Assembly (NCBI GenBank): GCA_004794655.1
Contig: SMMW01000534.1
Coordinates: 2,053,501 to 2,117,500, forward strand
DNA length: 64,000 bases
From: Marisa cornuarietis
Taxonomy: Eukaryota; Mollusca; Gastropoda; Architaenioglossa; Ampullariidae
Direction of reading: 5' to 3'
The notes beneath the pieces were generated by a model that made no database searches, was not told where the DNA came from, and was given only the letters and a program-made list of their open reading frames with translations. Of the stretch, positions 32,301 to 42,200 are shown piece by piece. The position numbers and the translations under genes were made by a program. Numbering within the stretch: the stretch's first letter is position 1; each line of letters begins with the position of its first letter.

Positions 32301-34419
32301 TAAGGCGATGAGACAACGAGCCTGGAAAAAATATTGTACTCTGGTCGAAGAAACGTTTTTTCCTTTTGCTCTTTTGTTTTAATTTTTCTTTCGATTGCAA
32401 ATGGAGTTTACTGTATAAAATTTGTTTTTTTTTAAAATGCTAGTCATCGTACGATAAAAGAAAAGTTTCTCTGTCATTTTGGGACCCTGAGATATAGATA
32501 TAATTTTTTCAACTGGTAGTAAGAAATAATTATTTGCAAGAAGGGTTGTTGAAGAAATAATTGTTTGCAAGAAGGGCTGTTCTCTTCCTCCCTTTGTCAA
32601 CTTAGCCTTTCGAAAAACATCGATGAAAGCGTCCCTGAAGTGACAATCTATTCATCACACTTGTCGTTCTGCTTCTGGCTATAATTATGTAGACCTTACA
32701 ATTGCTTGAAGAAGAACATTTAATTTTCGTCTATTTTATTAAATAGTTTCTCAAATCACATTCGCGGGTCTCAAGAAGAAATAGAAAAACAAAGAGAACG
32801 ACAATGAAGACTCTGATGTCAAAAAAACATACGACTATGTGAAATTTTGGAAAGCAAAAAATGAAAAGTATAATAAAAGTATACCAATAAGCCATTTGCC
32901 TTGTCAAGAAAGATCCTTTACACTTGTTGATCACTTCTTTTACCTTTCCCAGTAATTTGGTAATCATGAGGGTGGGGTGATAAGAGGGGAAATTGAGGTT
33001 GCTGGCGCTTGAAATACTCCAAACTTTCATGCTAATGATCTTAATGTGATTGTGTAAAGCTTCCATTCTGATCAGCCACTTCCACGAACCTGCCAGGAAT
33101 TGGATGCACAATATCGCTCCGCTTCTTTCTACTCTCCTCAAGCTGTACATAACTGATTTTTATTTTGTTTCTTAACCCATCTTGGGTTGTGGTTATCGGT
33201 CTTGGAGCAGTAAGCTTGTTTCTTAATCATTTTTACAGATTACTGACATACGTTTTGTTCTAAATCAGCCCCAAATAGCTGATCACATCCATTAGACCTG
33301 TATAGAAGCATTTTTAAACGTTTTGCAAAACTACAGTTGGCAATCCAACATTACTGGTTAAATATCTACCTACCTTCCCAAAGGTTTGGAAACAACAGTT
33401 TTACTAATGTGTTAAAGTTCTGGGGGGACATAAATATGTTTCATTCATATCATGCAATACTATACATTATGTCATTTGACTATGTGAAAGGGTTTAAATG
33501 TGAAATGTAAAAGTCATCTGCTTTCTAAAAACTTTGGAACATAATTAAAAAAGAGCACTTTTTCATATTTTTAACCTGTTCATAATAGTTCGATAATACT
33601 GTGACAGGTCGCTAACCATGTTGAAGCCATTTAAGCCGATTTTTAAAAGAACTTTTAGCTCATTTTTAATGACCCGTTCTCATGCCTTGTAAAAAAGCAG
33701 ACTATATATTGCTTGAAACAAGTGAAGTTAAATGATTTTTTTCTGAAAATCCATATTCTAGGCGGTTAGGGGAAAACTTACATCGTCTTTCTTGAGTTTT
33801 AACGTATAAAAAGTTCATGATGCAGTTTGGCTTAGAAACCGACCAGATAAGTAACCAAGGCTAAAACAGTAAATAAAATATTATAATTTTTTGGAAATAA
33901 AACTGCTATCTTTAAAGGTGTATGTAATATATTAAGTAAGAAAGTGCGTTAACTCCAGGAAAACAATGTCAGAGCGATTTCAGTTTAACTTAAAAGAACC
34001 CAATTATAATATAATTATATTATCTGCCTCGCAGTTTAATGCTTTCTTAGCACACAGGGAAAAACAACCAGCGGTTTCTTGGTCACTGTTATCTGTAGTC
34101 ACAATGAGTTCTCTCTGCTTCCTAGAATTATTTATGACTTGTGTGAAACAGATTTGACACTCGTCTTTTTCATTTATAGAGTATATTCTTTTACATTTCC
34201 AGTCTCATTTGCTGACTACCCTCCCTCTATTCTCCCAAGATTGGGGCTGTACAGAGAGCATTTTCATTCGTCGTTTTCATACTTTCTTCTTTCTATATTA
34301 TATTAACATAATTTGGTATTCTGCTTATTAAATTACTATACAGTTTTATGCATTTTACTGTTTTCCTCAAGGTGGCAACATCTAAAATTTCCTTGTTTTT
34401 AAACTCGAACAGAAGACCA

Positions 34420-34494
<75 letters not shown>
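34420..34494. repeat. (AC)n microsatellite
   Basis: About 75 bp of AC repeats with one AT interruption, one of the longest dinucleotide tracts in the window. Confidence 0.92.
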
Positions 34495-34496
<2 letters not shown>

Positions 34497-35994
34497 TTCA
34501 TCTACCATGCTTCTACATTCTTGATCACTGCTTTACATGTAACTTTTATTCAGGAAATTTTTATATAGAGCATAGTATAATCTATTGATGTGATCAACTA
34601 TATTTTACATAACATATACATGTATGTCTCTCACCATAAAATACGCTAGTCAACCTACTTTATAAAAGAGATAAGTTTAATAATATAATTTTTAGGCAAG
34701 GTTATAATATGACAGACAATGTTGTGCACGAGACCCACATCACATGCAAAGAAATGCAAACGAATCGTACAGCGTTTGACTAGAGCACCCCAAACATATG
34801 AGCATACCTTTTGGCAATAAATAACGGACACAGATGCTAAATGTACAATTAACTAATTAAGCAGAGGGTTTGAGTCGAAACATAAAACCTTTGCGTTGAC
34901 TAAAAAGTACCTCGCACTGTTCTGTGGTGTCTTGTAGACGCCATGCTGAGAAGCTAAATATGTTTCTGCTCTGTCAGAACAGTTGTAGTTTTATTAGTTA
35001 TGAACAACCTGTAAGCCTTCTATGGATCTGGTGTAAACAAAATGTTACAGAGGATATTATCCCATGCAATTATCATTAAAACCTATCTCCTTTATCTTGT
35101 ATATGTCAACAAAAGATGCGTCAAAGTTTACTTGTTAGACACGAACGCGTTCACATACACGAACAAAACCGTATACATATATGTTTAATAATTATAAAAA
35201 ACACACATTTCTGTGCCCATTTAGAGGTAAAGTATGCGCGCACGTACATGTGTGTGTGTGAGAGAGAGAGAGAGAGTCTCTGGCTCATTAAAAAGCGAGA
35301 ATGGAAGAGCATCAAACAAACGGACTGATGAACAGGAACGTATACTAAAATATTTCGAGTATTTTAAAAGAACACTTTGATAGATAGATTATATATCTAG
35401 ATTGTTTTGTAGTCTACTTCCATATTTAAGGAGGGATAGTGCGGGCTGAGCCAGAAAGACAAAGAACAGGGAGAAAGTCGAAACGCATGGGTAAGAGAAC
35501 TTTGGCAAAAGAAGCCAGTTAGCCACAACAGACCGGTGAGACTGACAGCTGTCGTCTTAGAAACTCCAAGAACTTGCGCTACCTGTGAGAGAAAGAAGTT
35601 CAACATCAAGGCTGGCAGGAGAAATTGCCCTTGTCGAGAGAGAAAAGAACATCTGTGTTCCAGTCACCAGAGTCGAGAGGACTATGTCGTATCTGGGTGG
35701 TGTTGTCGCATTGTTCAATGTCAGCCAGGAGTGAGGGCTCGCGAGCCCAGTGTCGAGATTTGAAGTGACTAGAGTGTGACTATTGTTCGTAACTTTTCCC
35801 TATGTTTTCGTGGTAAGAACTGCATCATGACTGTCGATCACGTGACAAGAAGTTCCTCGTGGCCAAAGTCGCGCGGTTGTCGAGAAATGCAGGAACAATG
35901 TAACAGACATCTACAAGTGATAATACAAACCGTACAAACCCTCTATGCTGTGTTTTAATTTCTTTGCTGACTCCTGCCCTGATTACTTCTATGA

Positions 35995-36460
35995 ACTTTC
36001 TTCCCTAACGTTCCGGCCAGACAACTCCGCTCTTTGTTTGACGACCGTCTCCTAACTATTACTGTTACAAGAACAACAACATATGGTCACAGGAATTTTA
36101 GTTACTGTGCAGCGAAACAGTGGAACTCTCTCCCTTTCCATATCCGCCACCTACGAACAATTGAATCCTTTAAATATGCACTCAAAAGGCACCTCTTCCT
36201 TAAACTCCTAACTACAGTCCATACAATGTTAGTACTTTTTTCACAACCTCACCTTTTCCGCTTATTGTTACTCCCCTACTCGTCTTCTTTTGCAAAATCA
36301 CGATATTCTCAGTCCTTGTTATTTGGTTGATCTTTGCGTTTTCTGAAGAACGAGAGCACATCTTCACCAAATCTGTAAATCTGATCCATTTTGTGATGTT
36401 ATTGACAATATTGCTGCAAAACTGTACAGTATTACACATTCTCCGTGGTACCGTGAATCC
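35995..36460 (+). mobile_element. LINE 3' end (family X copy 1)
   Basis: The frame 36034-36330 reads TTTYGHRNFSYCAAKQWNSL, then FHIRHLRTIESFKYALKRHL, the common ending of many animal LINE proteins (an FSxxAxxxWNSLP block). The same sequence recurs at 44098-44575 (plus), 60706-60792 (minus) and 62530-62870 (minus), so it is a multi-copy, 5'-truncated family. Confidence 0.75.
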
Positions 36461-37148
36461 CCGAAAATAAGAGCTGGCCTTGTATTAATTTTAAGAATTG
36501 TTCAGGGGACGCCATATTTTTCATGTACAAAAATCTTATAATTTATATTATAATTTATTTTAAGCATTAATTAATATATTTTATTGATATATGCATATAC
36601 AAATTTATAATTCAATACGACCACCCTGTGTTTCAAGGGGAGAACTAAGTCCGTCATTCTGGCTGACGATCTTAACTATGGATTACATTAAGGGTAGGGC
36701 TTTTATCCCAATCATTACGAAAAATTATTGTAAAGCTTACTTTTGAAGAAACACGGTATAAAGATATAGCTCGTTTAAACAAAATAAAAAAGCAATCATC
36801 TTAAATTTTTTCTCTGTTCTAAATTCGACTTACTTTTCAAACCTCCTGAATTGTTTATATTTCTCTCTCTATATATATATATATATAGCTTAATCATTAA
36901 ATTATATTTCTTGCCTTTATATAAATATCTACAAAGATTTAGATGTTCTGACTTCGTAAACACAAACATAAGCAAAATGTGTGCATGTTGACTAAACAAT
37001 ATACCTACAATTAGACATTGTTCATAATTTAAAGATATTGCTAACAGCGCGTTTGTTCATAACTATTAAACGACGATCTTGATCTGTCGCTCTGATTCAA
37101 AAGCACTTTGTCCTTTTTACAAAGTTCTCAATGTTTATAACTTTTAAT
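36461..37148. other. AT-rich 3' flank of gene C
   Basis: Very AT-rich sequence with a TA run near 36872-36888. No gene is seen. Confidence 0.5.
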
Positions 37149-37154
37149 TTTATT
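37149..37154 (-). promoter_or_regulatory. Candidate poly(A) signal of gene C
   Basis: AATAAA on the minus strand, about 42 bp after the gene C stop codon. The neighbourhood is AT-rich, so this is tentative. Confidence 0.4.
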
Positions 37155-37195
37155 TTTAAATTATAAAAAATTATTTCTCGCGTTAGTTTGCATCG

Positions 37196-39295
37196 TCACT
37201 TCATCGCTGTCATGACGTTCTTGATGCCAGCGTTAGGCTCCAAGTTCTTCACCGAGGTCGTGTTGACTTGAGACAAATAAAGCTTCATTCGTCTGGCCTC
37301 CCTCTGGCGTCGTCTTCGCTCCTGTATGGTGTTGAGTGTGTACAGAAATGGGTTCAAGGCCGAGTTGACCGGCAAAACTACGATAGCCATGGCCACGTTG
37401 ACCTCACCAGGAATGGACACGCCCTGAGAGGCCAGAAGTGCCAGAAGCCCGATGGGGAACCGACACAAGAAATCTGTGACAGCCACGCTGATGAGGCGGC
37501 GAGCTATGGTTAAATCTTTTGATCTCTTGGTGCTGTCCCACATAGACATGCTGTTGGTACGAATAGACCAGAAAATGAAAGCCTGTCCGATGGCTATGAG
37601 CATTAAGAGAACGAAATTGAGGCCCATCAGAACGTTAAACGAGTAATCATGGCCCGGGTAATCATTACGGGTAACAGGAAGGGGAATACAGATTCCTGTT
37701 TGGCCGTAAAACTGCCAGTGTGACGTCATCGGTAGTAGAGGAACTGAGGCCAGAGTTATCCCTGCTGCCCACGCTAGCATGCAGGCGATGTGAGCCGACC
37801 TCTTGTTAAAGTGAATACCGACAAAGGGAAAGCGAAGGACAAGGAAACGATCCAGTGTGATGAGACACACGATGAAAGCAGACACCTCGCTGGCCAGTAG
37901 AGACAGAAACCCGGCCATCTGACAGGCACCGCTTCTTTTCCACGTGCTGTCGTTCCACAGGTAGGAACCTTGATACACACGGTCAGCGACTCCAATCATC
38001 ACCAGGTACACTCCCATAATAAAATCAGAGACGTTTAGGTGTATGACAAATGCACCAAACCCTAACTGGCTGGTGTTTCGGTCCAGAAAGACACGATAAA
38101 TGAAACTACAGACATTACCGAGTAAAGCCATAGCAGCGAATACCGCTAGTAGTGCCCGGTAGAAATCAGATCTCAGCAGCGCCTCACAAGATGATATTTC
38201 ATCATGAGGAGAATGGCAGTTGATTGGATTGAACTTCTCTGGTAGCATCGCTTGACAGCAGAGCTTGTAGTTGTCTGTGTAGACAGCTTCTAGAAAGTTA
38301 AGGCCCCTAAGTAGGTCAGGAGGAAAAACTTCTACTGCACATCCCCGAAGATCGACAGATTGCAGGTTTGTAAACAGTTGAAAACCATTCCCAGAAACGA
38401 TGTCCAATCCGGTCTTGGACAAATTTAGGACTTCTAGATGACTAAAAATATTGAAACTGCTTGGATCAAATGTATTTATGCGTACACCAGACAAGTCTAG
38501 GTAACGAAGTCTGGTGTGTGAAGTGGGTATTACATACCTTCGCGGGAAAATAGACGTTAAAGGATTACCTGAGAGTTTCAAAGTTTTAAGATTTGGCAAA
38601 TATTTTAGCTGTCCACTGTGGATAACATGTAAATAATTTCCTGTTAGGTCAAGAACACAAAGGTTAGGTAAGGAAAAATCGTCTAGTTCCTCCAGGTGAC
38701 AGTCTGCAAGACTGAGGTGAATAAGAAGGCGATTGTTCTTCACGTTTCTTGGGGTCATACCTGTGCCCTTTGCATCGAGATATCGCAGGGATGGATATTC
38801 GTGAAGGAGAACGACCTTCGTACAAATGAATGCAAGTCCGAAGCAGGTACAAGAGTCTGGACAAGTGAGGCCGCATGTCAGCTCATCGTCGTGCTGCGGG
38901 CACTGGTTGAAGCCGTCGCACATGTGGTGAGGATGAAGGCAGACGTGCGAGGCGCGGCATCGGTACAAGCCAGGACACGTGTACGTATCGCAGTCCACTT
39001 CGTCTGAGTAGCCAGGACAGTCGTACACCCCGTTACAGCGCAGATACACCGGCAGACAGTAGTACTCCACACCTGGACACTGGAAATGAGTGTCTGGACA
39101 TGCAGTGGACTGTGGGGAGGATAGCGGCAACTGAGTCTCTAGTGGCTTCACTACAAGTTGGCCTAAGCTGTCAAGGTCCACGATGGCAGGGGGCAAAAGG
39201 CCTTCAGTCCTAAAGCTTCTTTGAAGGCACTTTGCCTCGTCCACACCAGTGACGCATTGCTCTATACCATCACACCTCTCTCTCTCAGAAATGCA
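37196..39295 (-). CDS. Gene C exon 4: LDLa 3-5, divergent LRRs, 7TM domain
   Basis: The acceptor is gtttcag|TGCATT. The LDLa block and the first LRR-flank motif (CPDSCTCFGLAFIC) match A and B. From about 38772 to 38221 the LRR sequence is markedly different (NYLHVIHSGQLKYLPNLKTL, TSHTRLRYLDLSGVRINTF) at silent as well as replacement sites. At CHSPHDEISSC it becomes nearly identical again through DRF and NPFLY. The tail is longer and unique (SVKNLEPNAGIKNVMTAMK). One substitution of note is CDSTK to WDSTK in intracellular loop 3. Confidence 0.92.
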   Translation of the reverse strand, partial: CISERERCDGIEQCVTGVDEAKCLQRSFRTEGLLPPAIVDLDSLGQLVVKPLETQLPLSSPQSTACPDTHFQCPGVEYYCLPVYLRCNGVYDCPGYSDEVDCDTYTCPGLYRCRASHVCLHPHHMCDGFNQCPQHDDELTCGLTCPDSCTCFGLAFICTKVVLLHEYPSLRYLDAKGTGMTPRNVKNNRLLIHLSLADCHLEELDDFSLPNLCVLDLTGNYLHVIHSGQLKYLPNLKTLKLSGNPLTSIFPRRYVIPTSHTRLRYLDLSGVRINTFDPSSFNIFSHLEVLNLSKTGLDIVSGNGFQLFTNLQSVDLRGCAVEVFPPDLLRGLNFLEAVYTDNYKLCCQAMLPEKFNPINCHSPHDEISSCEALLRSDFYRALLAVFAAMALLGNVCSFIYRVFLDRNTSQLGFGAFVIHLNVSDFIMGVYLVMIGVADRVYQGSYLWNDSTWKRSGACQMAGFLSLLASEVSAFIVCLITLDRFLVLRFPFVGIHFNKRSAHIACMLAWAAGITLASVPLLPMTSHWQFYGQTGICIPLPVTRNDYPGHDYSFNVLMGLNFVLLMLIAIGQAFIFWSIRTNSMSMWDSTKRSKDLTIARRLISVAVTDFLCRFPIGLLALLASQGVSIPGEVNVAMAIVVLPVNSALNPFLYTLNTIQERRRRQREARRMKLYLSQVNTTSVKNLEPNAGIKNVMTAMK

Positions 39296-42200
39296 CTGAA
39301 ACAATAGCAATTTTCCTATTGACAGTTTATATATAGTAAGAATCGTAGAAAGAGACAATTCTTTATGCATCTGTACTTTTGCAAAGATTCAAGATGATTT
39401 TTTGTTTCTCAGTAAATTATTAGTTACTTTAAAATGTTATCCATAACGTTTTCTTATTATTTATGTTTATAGGTTTTTTTTTTGCTATATTCGACAGCGC
39501 TAGGAAGCTATCATTATTAGTAAGCTATTTAATGTTATAGGTCAGTGGCTGGCCACGGATCTGTGGATATGTCACACCTGGGTCAAAGCTCTAGGATATA
39601 GATCAGCGACCCGATAAGGTAGCATGAATAACCTATAGAAGATGTTTGACATTTTCACATTTACATAACAGTGTATTTTTACAGAACCCTACACTGCACC
39701 ACAGAAGAACAGATATATCCCTAATTCAGCGATGGTGAATGTCGCGTGTCGCATCGCTGGCTCGACACCTGTCGGGACAGGGGAAGAGGGTGGCCCTGCG
39801 GTCATTCCCACCCTAGTTTCGTCCCCTGGCGACGCTGGATGAGTGAATTAGTTTTACTACTCTTAATTACACAGTAGCCCTGCGTCCCTTTCTCTCTGGG
39901 TTTTACTTTCCCACGGTGTGCGAACACCACGTTCGAGGTATCGCGAGCTGTGCCTCTTTGGGGTATGAACGCGGACGCCGAGCCCTGTGGATCGCAAAAG
40001 TTTCTGGAGGTTTCTCGAACAGTCTAGAAACTTTTCGTACAGGTATATTAGCGTCCCGGGAGGACGAAAGGGCGGAAAAAGAACTTTTGCGCTGGTGGAG
40101 AGACCTGAGCGCCCGTCGTCTGGAGTAGCTGAGGGTTCGCCAGGTGCTGAAGGATGCTGGTGTGCTGGAATTAGCTTGGTGCAGTCCCTGGCTTGGTGCA
40201 TGGGACGGGTTCCAGCAACCAGTGTTCTTTCTCGTGTTTTCTGGGGGCGACAAAAGAACACGAGTCACGAGCCGTTGGGTGAGTGAGTTAGAATAATTCC
40301 TGCCCATGTTTTTTGCAGCCGAGGGCTTTCCTGGACAGTAAGCAGATGTGTACAATGCGCGATCAAATGTGGCTGTGAGGTTTGTGTGTGCACGCGTGCA
40401 TGTGTGTGGAAATGCTAGTCTTTTCTGTCACGGGGTCGTGATTTTGAGTATGTTGATTTATGGTTTGCGACATAGGAGGGTTGCGGAAAAAAGCGATATG
40501 TGTTTCAGTTCTGGTTTTTTGCGTCTCGTAGCGGACGACACTAGCAGAATATTGTGTTGAGGCACTGTAACGGCTGGGTAAGAGGTAACGTGGGAGTCGG
40601 GAGGGCTTAGCTCATGGCCGGAAGGCGTTGAACTGTGTTGTGTCTTAATCCTTGCCCCCAGACTCAAATCAATCATTGTCCTTAATCGTCAAATCAGGAA
40701 TCGTCTTCAGGAATCAAATCAAAATCGACGACCGTCATCTGTCATTTGTCAATAGTCAAATCATCTTCAGAAATCGTCCTCAATTGTCAATCGTCAATCG
40801 TCTTCAGAGATCATCAAGGATCATCAAACGTCTTTAATATTTGTCCCTAATCATCTCTGATCGTCGTTAATCTTCGCCGTTATTCGTCATTTTCCGGTCC
40901 TGTGGGCAGATGGTGTGATCGCAAGGCTCTCCTCTGGTCGACGCTGGACAGCGGGTCGCCACCGCCGTTGGCTGACGGGCTGCGATCGACAGAGAAGCAG
41001 AGGCTGGTCTGCGCGGGCCTGAGAACAGCGGGTGACAGACATCGTGGATGTTCATCAAAGAACTCAGGCTGTGTCCCCTTTTGTGTACCTCTCCCACAGC
41101 TGTTACCTGCCTATTCCTACCCCTGTCAGGTCTCTCAAGTTGCCCCTCGCGGTAGTCGGTAAGGAATGTGTTTTTCCTCCGTGCCTGCTAATTTGTTTAG
41201 TTGGATCTGTTTGGAGGGATGCTTGACTGTTTATGCTGGTTGTTGTTCTTTTTTCTTTGGGACCCTTTTTCTTCGGGACCCTTCAACAACCGAAAAAAAC
41301 GAAACACGACCTTCTTTTCAATTAATTACAAGTGCGAAAGCTAGTAATTACCTGCTGATTACCGCAGTCATATTTTCCACTAATGTAACATGATGCAAAT
41401 TCACAGAAATCTTCGTCACTTCCGTCGGAGCAGTCCGTGCGATGATCACACACCAGTGTGTACGGGACCCGATCAAAGCCGTTGTCACAAATAAAAGTCG
41501 GGGGAAGAATACCCAACGGCGCGTCACACAATGATGATGAGCCCCGCTGCCAGCAAGAGCTAGGTAAGTCACATGACAGAAACTTATGTGTCACGTGACC
41601 TTCTGGGCACATCACTTTCGAGTCATTTTCCCAAGCGGAGGCGTCTAGAAATGTGATCTGTGGCTTGTCATTCTCTGGCGGGAGCTGACTTCCTGACTCA
41701 GCTTCCATCTCGCACAGGACGTGTGCTGGTCTCTGAAAATCACATTCCTTGAGTTTGATCCCTTCCATCATGGTGCTTATGTGGAACTGGCCACAGGCTG
41801 GCATGGTAGCGAGGCCACTGATTGCAATGAAGTAGGCGATCGTACCGTCACTCCATTGCCAAGCGTTCAGATACCTATGTCGACTCAGCAGAAGGTTCGT
41901 TAATAGTAAACATTATATTGTTACTTGAAGACTTTGCACTTTAATTGACTTTCGACAATGATAATCACTGCACAGAAACTGTAGCTGAGATTATTATCGT
42001 ACGCTTAGCTATAGCCTAGGGATGAAGACTGAAAAATTGGATTGATGTCAGAGACCAGGGTAATTGCCCTTAAATGTGTATGTGTGCATGGTAGAGTGTT
42101 TTGCTATGAAGACTAACTTGACAGCGTGTATATGTTACGGCCAAAGCCCGAAGTCGGCCACAACGGAAAATGGCCGGTCAAATAGGGAAATGGCTAAGAA

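Larger units (their letters stand above)
29705..35990. other. Intergenic region between genes B and C
   Basis: No convincing gene is seen in about 6.3 kb. The sequence is AT-rich, with microsatellites (32243-32297, 34420-34494), an AT run at about 31897-31914 and a 30-bp tandem repeat at about 30561-30650. Open frames such as 32731-33150 (139 codons) lack recognisable domains. The 5' flank of gene B occupies the first few hundred bases; no core promoter motif could be assigned. Confidence 0.5.

Noticed and set aside
32731..33150. 139-codon minus-strand open frame between genes B and C
   Set aside because: Low-complexity hydrophobic and aromatic composition with no recognisable family.
39863..40355. 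Overlapping open frames on both strands in intron 3 of gene C
   Set aside because: A GC-richer region with few stops; overlapping frames in several phases and no domain.
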